NCBI RefSeq assembly: GCF_014529535.1
Contig: NC_050735.1
Coordinates: 7,575,739 to 7,639,738 of the forward strand
Direction: 5' to 3'
DNA from: Bradysia coprophila
Lineage: Eukaryota > Arthropoda > Insecta > Diptera > Sciaridae
Length of the DNA stretch: 64,000 nt
Notes under the pieces: generated by a model
The model's input: the letters and a program-made list of their open reading frames with translations, nothing else
What the model was told of the DNA's origin: nothing
Databases searched by the model: none
Program-made: the position numbers and the translations under genes
Part shown: positions 1-12,078 of the stretch, in pieces
How positions within the stretch are numbered: the stretch's first letter is position 1
Layout: each line of letters opens with the position of its first letter

Positions 1-779
1 TAAATGTGTTAATCAAACCGCAGGAAGTTAATTTGATGCGTTAAATTAGAATTACAAAATGGCACTAGATTCGAATTTATAAGGTCAGATTAAAGTACAG
101 CGACGACGGCTTATCAGGCAATAAAATTATTGCTATTGTTAATTGATACAGTGTGTCGTATAGAGAAGTTTGATATGTTTTTTCAGCTGGTTAGTCGTTT
201 ACAACGTTGTGACGTGCAAAACGATACGAAAAGACAAAACGGTGTCATTCTATAAGTACTTTATAACACTTTATTGTATTGCTATGAATATGTCGACATT
301 AAACACAGTTTCTCGGAGTGAATACCGAACAATGATTCTGCCATAGTGTGCGATATGCGTCACGTCGCGTCATTATTATTAACCTAGACCTGTATTCATA
401 AGCCTACGTTATTATGCCGATAAGTTGGTCGAATTTTTGGCGGACTTGCGGCGTGAACAATGCCGTTTTTGTCACAAACATTGCATGCAACTGGTGTGAA
501 TTGAATAGTTGGGATTGTAGTGGTTTAAAAAGTCGGTCTTTGGAGCTTTCACGGACGTAAAATTGCGCGATATTTGGGAAGATTCTTTTTGAGCGACCAG
601 CTAAGTCCGTTCTTCCCATAATGTACGATTGTCGGCTGCAATCCATTGAAAATTGTTCATGATTTCGAATGGTGACTATTTTTACCGTGTTGAGCCAAAA
701 CAACGAATCACATTGTATTTGTGCTTTTGCGAGCTTTCGAGAGCTTTGATATTATGTTGTATTCCATTGGAAAATAGTA
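1..779. other. No recognisable gene
   Basis: AT-rich sequence with no coding signal I can support. A 99-codon minus-strand frame at 404-703 resembles nothing I know and has no splice context. The frame of the LINE below is open from 653, but similarity to reverse transcriptases only begins near 780-830, so the LINE 5' truncation point should lie there. Confidence 0.5.
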
Positions 780-2252
780 ATTTTTCAGTGGAATACAAAA
801 AAAGCTCAAATCGTATGTATTTGATGAACACCATAACGCCCGAAGAAGTAATCCCGATTCTGCGGAAGCTAGACCAGAACAAAGCGTCAAGTCCAGACCT
901 GATTCCAGCTATTTTCTACAAAAAGACCTTCTTCACGATTAGCGTCCCTTTAAGTCTGCTGTTTAACAAGTCTTTGCGAGAAAGGAAGTATCCATCTCTG
1001 TGGAAGATTGGCTTCGTGACTCCGGTATTTAAGAGTGGAAGCCGGACGAAGGTTAGTAATTACAGACCAATAAGCGTGTTGTGCGCAGTATCCCAAGTCT
1101 TTGAGAGAGTGATCTTTGGTCATTTGTACAAAAATGTTAAAGGAAAAATTAGTCTCTTTCAGCACGGGTTTGTCGCGGGTAGATCAACTGTTACGAATCT
1201 TCTCGAATACGTGCACAAAGGTGTGGAAGCAATAGCCAATGGTGGTCAAATTGATACGATATTCACTGACTTTTCAAAAGCATTCGATAAGGTGTCACAT
1301 AACTTGCTTCTTCAGGAACTTAGAAACTGTGCAGTCGGAACCAATCTTTTGCCGTGGTTTGAATCCTACCTGGTGAACCGGTCGCAATTCGTCGTCATAG
1401 GCGACACCAAATCTACGAACATTTCTCCTACTTCCGGAATTCCTCAAGGATCAATACTTGGTCCATTGCTGTTCCTCATCTTCATCAACAGCGTGCCCAC
1501 GGTATTTAAATCAGCGAACTCATCTCTCTTTGCCGACGACCTGAAGCTATACCGGAAAATCGAAAGTGTAGACGACTGCGCTCTGCTTCAGGAGGACATC
1601 AATTCACTGAAAGACTGGTGTATCGCGCATAATTTGTACCTAAATGTCGCCAAGTGCTTCAGCTTAACTACATCGAATAAGAGAAACAAAACTAGTTTTG
1701 TCTATAATATCGATGGCTTGGATTTAGCACCATTAACTGAGAAATCAGACTTGGGTGTACTTTTCGACGACAAACTCAGCTTTAAGCAACATATCGATGA
1801 TATCGTCAGGAAGGCCTACAGAATGCTGGGCTTCATCTTCAGATCGACAAAGTGCTTCAGATCACCAAAGAGTCTCATCATATTGTACAACGCATACGTG
1901 CGAAGCAAACTGGAATACTGTAGTTCAATCTGGAATCCCATTTACAACATGTACAGTGACATTATTGAAAGAGTCCAGCGTAAGTTCACTCGTATGCTCT
2001 ACTACAAATTCCATTGGCAAAAACCGGACTATCACACACGATTGAAGCAACTGAACTTACAATCGCTCGAGACACGTCGGCTGCAATTCGACGAACTGTT
2101 ACTCCACAAACTGATCCACGGCAAAATTGACTCGACCCTGAATTCTGAACTCAGCTTTAATCACCCATCCCGAGTCACTCGGAATCAGCCCACGTTCTAC
2201 CTGCCGTTCAACAAAAAATCGAACATCGAACGTAATTCCCCTGTGTACAGAC
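780..2252 (+). pseudogene. LINE ORF2 reverse transcriptase, 5' truncated, split by insertion
   Basis: This is the reverse transcriptase part of a jockey/CR1-like non-LTR retrotransposon. Seen in order: a PD.IP..F.K finger region (about 890-930), NYRPISVL (about 1060), FTDFSKAFDKVSH (about 1265), SGIPQGSILGPLLF (about 1435) and the catalytic FADD box in SLFADDLKLY (about 1525). The frame has no internal stop to 2252, so decay is slight. The endonuclease half and ORF1 are missing, as expected of a 5'-truncated copy. At 2252 the frame runs into the hAT element, which replaces the true C-terminus with translated transposon sequence. The real C-terminus resumes at 4791 and stops at 4868-4870. Placing it in the jockey/CR1 group is from motif style only. 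Confidence 0.9.
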
Positions 2253-2973
2253 TAGAGGTGTGCGCCGATCTTAAAATAATCGGCGGCGGTGCGCCGACTG
2301 GTAAGGGATCGGCGGTGGCGCGCCGAGAGAAATTTATAGTCGGCGGCGGTGCGCCGATCGGCGCGCCGATAAATTTACAAAAAATCTAAATTTTCGAAAA
2401 TAATGCAAAAACATTTGAAAAAGCGTGCGCAATCCTTTTTACGAACACTGAATTCTTACTATCTTGCGATCTGAAGTATCAACAACTTATACAAGGGGAA
2501 TCAACCGAGACATATCTCACCATTTATATTTTGAATGTACAATCACTGACCTTTTATTTTAAAAACATCTGATTTAATGAATCCACGAATGATTAGTGAG
2601 TTTGCGTAAATGACATATATTATTAAATTTATTAAATAAGGCGTATGACTAGTTACCCAGTCATACTGCACTTAGGCCGCCTGTGGGCCCATTGTGCTCA
2701 CCCTTTTGGAAAAATAAATTTATATGCATATGCATATGTATTTAGAGCGGAAACTTTCCATACTACAGGTATGTAGTGAAGAATATCCCTTCAGTGCACT
2801 ATTTTGATGTTACCGTATGTTAATGGTGATGTTACCCAAGCAATTATACCTACAAATGTACAAATGCTCGGCATTGGCACCTGGAGTGGGTGTGTAGTAG
2901 TAATTACACAAACAAACGATTACGTGGAACGCTTACTAGCGAATATTCCTTCTGGAACTCCAATTGCTATTAA

Positions 2974-3340
2974 CAAAGCTCGACTTGTTCTCTTTTACAT
3001 AGCTCGACTAGAAATTCGTCGTGTACCGACAAGGCCTGATATGTTCAATTTCTACTTAGCTCGACTAGAGCCGTGAATTTTGTCGTGAGACAGGGCCCGA
3101 CCAGGGCTTACGTTTTTTTTTTATTATTATTATCATTACATAGACCGACTAGGGACGTTTGTTACACAAAACCCGACTAGGGTTTCGTTGCATAGCTCGA
3201 CTAGAACTATTTTTTGTCGTGAGACTAAGCCCGACTTGGACACGATGTAATTAATCGCTATAGCTCGATTAGAACTATTTCACCGTGAGACAAAGCCCGA
3301 CTGGGGCATCGTTTAATTCATTTCATAGCTCGATTAGAAC
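2974..3340 (+). repeat. GCTCGACTAGA / CCCGACTAGG motif array
   Basis: About eleven degenerate copies of two related motifs, GCTCGA(C/T)TAGA and CCCGAC(T/C)(A/T/G)GG, alternate over about 370 bp and are often preceded by TCGTGAGAC. The same array lies at 9899-10265 in copy 2. Function unknown; possibly a degenerate internal tandem repeat of the element. Confidence 0.7.
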
Positions 3341-3760
3341 TATTTATTGTCGTGAGACAGCTCACAATGAATTTAGGTTATAAACCCGAGAAACCAAAAG
3401 TCGAAATGAAAACCACATGACCACAAACAAAAGAACAATGAACTTCTTTGTACGCACCACTTTTATACAAAAGCAAACGAACATGACACATGAATACTTG
3501 TATAAAATCACAGCAAAAAAAATAGACAAGCACAGGAAAACAAATCTAAATGGACTAATTATATTGTTGAATTACAATTATTGAATTACAAATTCACAAA
3601 ATCAAAATTTTGTAGCACAATGCAAGACGAAAACGCATTTTAGAGAGCGACGTAAGAACACGTCCCTTCTCCATGCCGTCTCTACTCGACTCTAATGACA
3701 TATAAGCGAGAAGGCTGCAAAGCGCAACCAGTAAAAAACGATCTTTTCAAAAACAAGTAT

Positions 3761-4256
3761 TTACAATAAATAAAAATCATCAACTCTGTTACGCCCCAAA
3801 GTCCCCAAAATGCAACTACCGTTTCTCCGTTGAATTGCAATAGAAATCTTTTGTATTTGGTAATCCATGGAGCGTTGTTCGCCAGAAGCTTTTCTCATTA
3901 ATGAACAAAATTTCTTAATTAATGTACTTGTTTCGGGACCCATGCAACCTAGTGATTCAAAAGCAATAGGTGTAAATAAATTTTTTTCTTTTAAACGTAT
4001 GTAATGATTATGCTTGAATCTTTCAGCATCATCTGCAATTGATCCAGATTTTTTGGATGATTGATTTATCTAATTTATCTAATGGTTACATCGCACAAAA
4101 TCCCGTCCGGTCTTTTACCGTCATCTCTAGAAATGCCCGGAGGTTGTAACAGATTGAGCATGAGAAAAGATTTTATTAACTTCATCATGTCCTGGAATCC
4201 ATCGTCCGCTTTTTTGCAAGATAAACCGTGTAAGCCATCCTTCATAACCTATAAGC
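3761..4256 (-). pseudogene. LINE reverse-transcriptase C-terminal tail carried inside hAT copy 1
   Basis: Read on the minus strand, two stretches match the C-terminal region of a widespread invertebrate RT-like protein family, as I remember it. The first (about 4256-4090) has HGLSC, then PPGISRDDGKRPDGI and CDVT. After a stop or frame break the second (about 4060-3761) has FTPIAFESLG, then a tG-type segment and QKISIAIQRRN..ILGTLG. The order is that of the intact family and the hallmark is QRIS.A.QRGN. It is broken and has no catalytic domain, so it is cargo captured by the transposon, not a working gene. The same fragment is in copy 2, so capture preceded transposition. Confidence 0.65.
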
Positions 4257-4782
4257 TATAAGTCAACTTACAAGTTGGAAATTTTAAGTCACATCATCAT
4301 ACTAGATGTTCTGCAGGTTTGTTATTCCCAACTTATAATTTATATGTCATTTACGCAAACTCTTTACTATTATCTTTCGATTTATGCAATAACCGTTCCC
4401 GTTGTCTTTAGTCCATCTTCTATGTAGGAGTGAGTTCGTAGTAGAAGGTTTTCGCAAATAAGAGATTTAGATAAACTTAAATTTATAAGTAATAAGTGTA
4501 TTAGCTGAGCAGCATAAAGAAACCTGACTTATAAATTAAGAGAGATAAACATTTGCTCAAACCTTGTACTCAAGCACACACTTTTGTATAGATATTTCAA
4601 TTTAACTTTATATTACCGCCCATTAAAATGGTTGAAAGCAGTACACGTACAAAATTTCGGCGCGACGAAAATACAATCGGCGGCGGCGGCGGCGTGAGCT
4701 ATTATTTTTCGGCGGCGGCGCGCTGAAAATTTAGCAAAAAATCGGCGGCGCGCCGGCGTAAAATCGGCGGTGCACACCTCTA

Positions 4783-5082
4783 GTACAGACTTCAAAACTC
4801 TTCGATTAATGTGTTTGAGCCGAATTTTCATGTGTTTAAGAACCGGGTGAAGTCGCTTTATGAAATTTAAATCTCAAAACTTGTTCGGATGGTATGAGAA
4901 TTTTTATTGCTTTTCTCTTTGATTTCCTTTTCACTTTTCTCTTTGATCTCCTGCGCTGAGATCACAGATTTATTTAATTATTTAATTTAATGATTTGATT
5001 GTATTGAATGATTAACGATTGATATGTAACTAGGATAGTGGCCTGTGTATTGATCGAAATAAACAAACAAACAAACAAACAA
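4783..5082 (+). mobile_element. LINE 3' end (ORF2 C-terminus, 3' UTR, AAAC tail)
   Basis: After one copy of the target duplication the LINE frame resumes at 4791 and ends at the TAA at 4868-4870. It shows the usual end of such ORF2 proteins, with FEPNFHVFKNRVKSLYEI just before the stop. A short 3' UTR follows and ends in AAATAAAC plus (AAAC)n at 5057-5082, a typical LINE 3' tail. Confidence 0.85.
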
Positions 5083-6930
5083 TTCAAGACATGTTGGTTG
5101 GGTGGCAAAAACGGCAGAGGACAAAAAGATCACGCTGTATAATTCTTTAATTGGCCAATATCTCTTTGTTCCTTTAGGTTTTGAAACGCTAGGTCCATGC
5201 AAAGCAATTTGTTTCCGAATTAGGTAAGATTAGGCAATTATCCATAGACATTCAACGCGGAAATTCAGCTTCTGTGCTCGGAACGTTGCCGTCAACCCAA
5301 GCATTGGACGAGGTTTATTATCTTATTTCAAATGAGAGTAAAAAGCGATAGGGTATGTTTTCCCCTGATTCTCATGATTCAGGCCAGTTTCCATGGTTCT
5401 GGATAAATAGAGTAGGGTAATTTTTGTTAAGAATAGTAGGCACTCCATGGGTGGAATTTGTGTCATGTACAGATATAAATTTAGGATTAATTAAAAAAAA
5501 TTACTAAAATAAATGTCAAAGAAAAGCTCAAGTCTCCCAAAAGCTCTTTACTAGTAAAGACACAAATGAGATACACTGTTTTGGCTACAGACCGGGAAAC
5601 TTGGTATTTTTATCGGAAACTATCTAACTCGACAAATATACAAAATATTTGTCAAGTTTAATTTCCTTGGTTTAAAAAAAAATACACGGAAAAGTCCCGG
5701 AAGTTCACAGTTCCGTGAATGTAAAATGTTGTGGACGATCAAGTAATCTGCATTCGCATACGCATGATAAAATGTAATGAATCTGATCTCACATCTCAGC
5801 AGCCGAATGACTAGAGGTGTTGCAATAATCAATTGGTGTTTGAGACTGGGTTCAAAACTTTTGTCAAGGCAGGATATTTCTCAAGGCAGGACTTTTGTCA
5901 AGGTAGGATGTTTGACTGATAAAAAACTGTGTTAAAAATTAGTGTGATAAAAACTGCTTCATGCACCACCAAAAAAATGCATGAAAATGTCACTTTTTCG
6001 TACCGGAATTAATTATAATCTACAATTATGAATAATGGAAACTGTATTCGCAAATGTAATGCATAATTTTTCTAACACATCGTCTGGTATTTGTTTCATT
6101 TTAATTTACATGTGTTTAATGTGGTTTTCCAATTCTGCATAGAATATTTGTCATCAAAACTTTCAAAATAATTTCCATTTCCATAACCCACTACCATCAC
6201 GGCGAAAATATGAAGCTCATTAATTTCGATTAAATTTGAATATTTCTTTTCGAGTGGATTTAAATTTAATTTAAAAATTTTTATTATAAAAGTTATGGCG
6301 TCAGAATGTTACTTCGTGTATAATAGGCGTACACTAGGTTGTAGTTGCTATAATAATCCATTATTTAAGGCGAACGAATGCAAATAATTTTTTTTTGTGA
6401 AACAAACAAAAAATAGAACTTTAATAGTGGGCAGGCATAGAGTGTGACAATGATAAAGAAAATTATTGTATTTTCTGTGTGATAAATGGAAAAGATTTGC
6501 AACCATTATAATAATTTTTGTATTATATCCGAGATGTACAATATTACAGAAATGTTTTTCGCTTTTTGTATTATTTAAGTCACTAGTCTTAATGAGCAAT
6601 ATTTATTGTTCACGGTAGATTTAAGTTAGTAGACGTTTTATTGCCAGGAATTTTTCACTTTTAATTTATTGGTCATGCTCTGCAGTTTAATATACACAAA
6701 TCAAAATTCAGAGTTCACACTCGGGTATTTAGTGAAAATTTATGATTTGTCTTCATCAAAGAATATAGAAAATTTGTTGTCATAACTAATCTTTTAGTTA
6801 AAGATCGTATCACAGAAAATTCAGGTCAACCATTGTGCCTGCAGATCACACACTCCATTTACAATGTGTCAAAGTCTTAAATCGGGAAATCGAAGAGAAA
6901 ATCTTCCCATTTAATTGTCTCGCTAATAGT
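5083..6930. other. No gene seen
   Basis: AT-rich sequence with no supported coding. At about 5857-5910 there are three imperfect copies of a TCAAGGCAGGA-type unit. Otherwise I see nothing. Confidence 0.5.
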
Positions 6931-7180
6931 CTTCGACTATGCCTCGGATCAACAAAATTCACACGAAAACTCTACTTTCATCCCTAGTCATGTAATAGTA
7001 GATTACTATATCAGGGAGGTAGCTCGATATCTCGTATCACGAGGAGTAAAATTACCTCGGGCTGACGTTTTACTCCTCAGGATACGAGATATCGAGTTAC
7101 CTCCCTGATATAGTAATCTACATGACTAGGGATAAAAAGATGAAGTTGAGTTTTCGTGTTGATCCGAGGCGTAGTCGATG
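6931..7180. repeat. Foldback MITE with nested palindrome
   Basis: The outer arms (CTTCGACTATGCCTCGGATC at 6931, its near reverse complement ending at 7180) enclose a tighter palindrome at 6998-7121, whose arms start GTAGATTACTATATCAGGGA and fold around ACCTCGGGCTGACG. A relic of the inner palindrome recurs near 18780 and a version at 47190-47287. The outer arms recur near 48725-50165. No target duplication found. Confidence 0.8.
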
Positions 7181-7201
7181 TCAACAAACACACGAAAGCG
7201 A

Positions 7202-7340
7202 GACTTTTGATTTTTATCCCGAGTTACATAATGGATTTTACATGCTGAGGGCGTCGAAAGAAGTGCTTGAAATAAGTACGGTTTTCGCCGCATGTAGTAT
7301 GTAAAATCCATTACAAAACTTGGGATCAAAGTGAAAAGTC
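7202..7340. repeat. Foldback repeat
   Basis: The inverted arms begin GACTTTTGATTTTTATCCC and end GGATCAAAGTGAAAAGTC, with TAATGGATTTTACAT inside both. It belongs to the same dispersed family as the repeats at 48725-50165. Confidence 0.7.
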
Positions 7341-8511
7341 ACGTTTATACGAATACAGGACTTTTTACGGTTTCATATAACTATTGATACATGACGACTT
7401 AAAGAAATGAAACGATTTTGATTGAACAACTCAGCTGAGGTTGTTGTCGTTGAAGAATTTTCAAGTCACCTCACTTGGAATATTGATGCCCGTAGCGTCA
7501 GTTAGAATGAGCTCGAGCAGAACATTTTAAACATTTATGAGCAAACATTTTTGTTGTTTCATGGATTTGTATGACATTATAACATGAGTCTAATGTCTAT
7601 GTTATAGTGTTCAGAATTCTAAGTGCGGGCATTGTATGATGTCTGTGTAACCCATTTAGTCTATAGGCTACAGAAATGACGAAAACAATTGCGAATGAAA
7701 AAATGATTATGTCTTCCTTTTATCACCATAATTAATATTTAATGATAACCTCTAACATGCCATCCGTATGGGAATGCATTGCACTGGTAATAAGTTAACT
7801 ACACATGTGCAAAATTAAGTATTGAATACTTGGCTACATATAGCAAACGAACATTAAAATGTTCCATAATTTATGAACCTCTCTAGGCAGCTAATAATAA
7901 TTTTTGCTCTGGAAAAATAACTGCCACATATATGAGTGGAATTTGGGCATATTCATGTATGCGATAGTGCAGAAAGAGGTTAAAAGCTGAAAGTTTTTTC
8001 TCGTTGTTAATAGGGTCATTATTATTTATTAAAACTATGGACTCATTTGTTGTTTTTTTTCCAAAAATTACATTTTCCAATTGTCGATAGTCATTTGTGT
8101 TGTGATAATGGAAGAAGATGTTACCATGGGAAATATATTAGTAACACATGGAAACCCCGAGAAAAGCTCTCATATAGAACATCTATTTAAAAAAAGGCGG
8201 GAAACTGTGTGACAGTAAGATGTGAGCCAATTTTGATTGATTTTAATAAGCTGATAGAAATAACTAGACTATCGCGATTTAATGATCAATTCTGTCTCTT
8301 TCGTTGCCATTGTAAGTAACATATGAAACATAGCTAACGCCGACCCGTACGAAACACCTATTCGTATCAAAAGCCTTTAATGTGAAACTCTTCATTTCTC
8401 TTACTTCATTTTCTTCTCTGCTGAAAAACTATTCTCCCTTTAAAATCACTTACATTATCCACTCTTTGCCTTGTTATCATATACAACTAAATTGCCGGAG
8501 GCAATATAGAC
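7341..8511. other. No gene seen
   Basis: AT-rich sequence with no coding frame I can support. Confidence 0.5.
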
Positions 8512-9177
8512 AGCCCCGTACGAAGACAAATTTCATAAATTCCTATTTAAACAGCTATATACCGCTATATTTAACTATATTTCACTATAAATAAACATTT
8601 CACAGATAAATATATGCTATTATATAGCTCTATATGCCTGTATATAGCTCAATATAGCTGTATATAGGTATATATAGATGTCCGTATATGGAATCCCTGA
8701 AACCCCACACACATAACAAATTATTTCCATGTTAACAGAAACTCTCTAAGTATCATTTTTCCCAAGATATTTCTATTTTACTAAAATCCAATATGGCCGC
8801 CGGCAGCCATTTTGTTAGGAGACCGGAAATAGTACCGACGCTTTACATTCGTTAATACCTTTCAAACAAAAAAAAATTCATGAAATTCGGTCAAAATTTA
8901 CTCGAGATATTGTCAAAATACACCACGTTCACTGTACCGGAAGTAGCCAGATAAGAGCTCACTCCAAGAGACCTAGCTCACGCTCCGGAGAACATAATTT
9001 CATTAAAAAAATTTTCCCTGATTGGTACGGTCAATACCTATCTAACAAAGCTAAAACAGACGAAATATGTTCAAATGTGGCCGACCTACAAGCAAAAACT
9101 GCTTGCCGCCCTGTGCCTGTTCCACACCAAGGGGTCATCCGATTTCCATAAACTTTTTTTTTGTCGATCGGTATTGT

Positions 9178-11707
9178 TAGAGGTGTGCGCCGATCTTAAA
9201 ATAATCGGCGGCGGTGCGCCGACTGGTAAGGGATCGGCGGTGGCGCGCCGAGAGAAATTTATAGTCGGCGGCGGTGCGCCGATCGGCGCGCCGATAAATT
9301 TACAAAAAATCTAAATTTTCGAAAATAATGCAAAAACATTTGAAAAAGCGTGCGCAATCCTTTTTACGAACACTGAATTCTTACTATCTTGCGATCTGAA
9401 GTATCAACAACTTATACAAGGGGAATCAACCGAGACATATCTCACCATTTATATTTTGAATGTACAATCACTGACCTTTTATTTTAAAAACATCTGATTT
9501 AATGAATCCACGAATGATTAGTGAGTTTGCGTAAATGACATATATTATTAAATTTATTAAATAAGGCGTATGACTAGTTACCCAGTCATACTGCACTTAG
9601 GCCGCCTGTGGGCCCATTGTGCTCACCCTTTTGGAAAAATAAATTTATATGCATATGCATATGTATTTAGAGCGGAAACTTTCCATACTACAGGTATGTA
9701 GTGAAGAATATCCCTTCAGTGCACTATTTTGATGTTACCGTATGTTAATGGTGATGTTACCCAAGCAATTATACCTACAAATGTACAAATGCTCGGCATT
9801 GGCACCTGGAGTGGGTGTGTAGTAGTAATTACACAAACAAACGATTACGTGGAACGCTTACTAGCGAATATTCCTTCTGGAACTCCAATTGCTATTAACA
9901 AAGCTCGACTTGTTCTCTTTTACATAGCTCGACTAGAAATTCGTCGTGTACCGACAAGGCCTGATATGTTCAATTTCTACTTAGCTCGACTAGAGCCGTG
10001 AATTTTGTCGTGAGACAGGGCCCGACCAGGGCTTACGTTTTTTTTTTATTATTATTATCATTACATAGACCGACTAGGGACGTTTGTTACACAAAACCCG
10101 ACTAGGGTTTCGTTGCATAGCTCGACTAGAACTATTTTTTGTCGTGAGACTAAGCCCGACTTGGACACGATGTAATTAATCGCTATAGCTCGATTAGAAC
10201 TATTTCACCGTGAGACAAAGCCCGACTGGGGCATCGTTTAATTCATTTCATAGCTCGATTAGAACTATTTATTGTCGTGAGACAGCTCACAATGAATTTA
10301 GGTTATAAACCCGAGAAACCAAAAGTCGAAATGAAAACCACATGACCACAAACAAAAGAACAATGAACTTCTTTGTACGCACCACTTTTATACAAAAGCA
10401 AACGAACATGACACATGAATACTTGTATAAAATCACAGCAAAAAAAATAGACAAGCACAGGAAAACAAATCTAAATGGACTAATTATATTGTTGAATTAC
10501 AATTATTGAATTACAAATTCACAAAATCAAAATTTTGTAGCACAATGCAAGACGAAAACGCATTTTAGAGAGCGACGTAAGAACACGTCCCTTCTCCATG
10601 CCGTCTCTACTCGACTCTAATGACATATAAGCGAGAAGGCTGCAAAGCGCAACCAGTAAAAAACGATCTTTTCAAAAACAAGTATTTACAATAAATAAAA
10701 ATCATCAACTCTGTTACGCCCCAAAGTCCCCAAAATGCAACTACCGTTTCTCCGTTGAATTGCAATAGAAATCTTTTGTATTTGGTAATCCATGGAGCGT
10801 TGTTCGCCAGAAGCTTTTCTCATTAATGAACAAAATTTCTTAATTAATGTACTTGTTTCGGGACCCATGCAACCTAGTGATTCAAAAGCAATAGGTGTAA
10901 ATAAATTTTTTTCTTTTAAACGTATGTAATGATTATGCTTGAATCTTTCAGCATCATCTGCAATTGATCCAGATTTTTTGGATGATTGATTTATCTAATT
11001 TATCTAATGGTTACATCGCACAAAATCCCGTCCGGTCTTTTACCGTCATCTCTAGAAATGCCCGGAGGTTGTAACAGATTGAGCATGAGAAAAGATTTTA
11101 TTAACTTCATCATGTCCTGGAATCCATCGTCCGCTTTTTTGCAAGATAAACCGTGTAAGCCATCCTTCATAACCTATAAGCTATAAGTCAACTTACAAGT
11201 TGGAAATTTTAAGTCACATCATCATACTAGATGTTCTGCAGGTTTGTTATTCCCAACTTATAATTTATATGTCATTTACGCAAACTCTTTACTATTATCT
11301 TTCGATTTATGCAATAACCGTTCCCGTTGTCTTTAGTCCATCTTCTATGTAGGAGTGAGTTCGTAGTAGAAGGTTTTCGCAAATAAGAGATTTAGATAAA
11401 CTTAAATTTATAAGTAATAAGTGTATTAGCTGAGCAGCATAAAGAAACCTGACTTATAAATTAAGAGAGATAAACATTTGCTCAAACCTTGTACTCAAGC
11501 ACACACTTTTGTATAGATATTTCAATTTAACTTTATATTACCGCCCATTAAAATGGTTGAAAGCAGTACACGTACAAAATTTCGGCGCGACGAAAATACA
11601 ATCGGCGGCGGCGGCGGCGTGAGCTATTATTTTTCGGCGGCGGCGCGCTGAAAATTTAGCAAAAAATCGGCGGCGCGCCGGCGTAAAATCGGCGGTGCAC
11701 ACCTCTA
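9178..11707. mobile_element. Non-autonomous hAT-type element, copy 2 (2,530 bp)
   Basis: Same length, ends and internal frames as copy 1. The exact 8-bp target duplication GGTATTGT lies at 9170-9177 and 11708-11715. The uninterrupted paralogous site is visible at 32502-32509 (reverse strand), where the 8 bp occur once in matching context. It carries the same motif array (9899-10265) and the same LINE tail (10686-11181). Confidence 0.92.
10686..11181 (-). pseudogene. LINE RT C-terminal tail carried inside hAT copy 2
   Basis: The same broken minus-strand fragment as at 3761-4256, with identical translation of the 60-codon end segment (IQKISIAIQRRN region). Both breaks are shared with copy 1, so the fragment was already decayed or captured broken before the element last moved. 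Confidence 0.65.
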
Positions 11708-12078
11708 GGTATTGTAAATACCTTTTATTTGACGTATCACTTACAAGTTTAACGTTTAAATGTTCGAAAAACCGTAAAGCACTTATTGGGCCACAGCTCG
11801 GGAGGGGTCGATCCAAAATCACTCATCTTCGAACTTAACCTGTCTTTTGACATTACCAAACGGGAAAAAAAAGAATTTTCAAAATCGGATGCGTTTTACT
11901 CAAGTTATCGTGCAGACAGACAGACGGACAGATAGACGGACAGACAGACGGACATTTTTTTTCGCGGATTTGGCATCTCTAGACAACCACAATAGGTTTC
12001 CCCTTACTCAGGGAGTCCAATTCGACGTGTTACAAACGTATGCGTAAACCTATAAGACCCCAGTACTTCGTACGGGTC

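Larger units (their letters stand above)
2253..4782. mobile_element. Non-autonomous hAT-type element, copy 1 (2,530 bp)
   Basis: Termini are inverted repeats starting TAGAGGTGTGCG, and an exact 8-bp target duplication GTACAGAC lies at 2245-2252 and 4783-4790. The TAGAG start, the 8-bp duplication and the T2/A7 pattern in it fit the hAT superfamily. GC-rich CGGCGG/GGCGCGCC blocks lie just inside both ends. No transposase frame is present, so it needs a partner for mobility. It carries an internal motif array (2974-3340) and a minus-strand LINE tail fragment (3761-4256). A copy of identical length lies at 9178-11707, and I saw no differences in the stretches compared, which suggests recent movement. 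Confidence 0.9.
8512..12078. mobile_element. AGCCCCGTACG inverted-repeat element, interrupted by hAT copy 2
   Basis: The left end AGCCCCGTACGAAG (8512) and right end TTCGTACGGGTCT (about 12078) are inverted. The outer parts match, in reverse orientation, the uninterrupted copy at 32214-33007: shared blocks include the ATGGCCG..GGC.GCCATTTTG stretch and a CAGACGGACAGA-type run (11910-11955), which pairs with the TCCG run at 32341. A block at about 8580-8685 is TATATAG-rich. Superfamily unknown. Confidence 0.7.

Noticed and set aside
404-703. 99-codon minus-strand frame
   Set aside because: No family resemblance and no splice or promoter context; overlaps an AT-rich stretch before a truncated LINE.
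2804-3076. 90-codon frame inside hAT copy 1, repeated at 9729-10001
   Set aside because: Identity between copies is explained by the whole element being duplicated. Part of it is translated motif array; no known domain.
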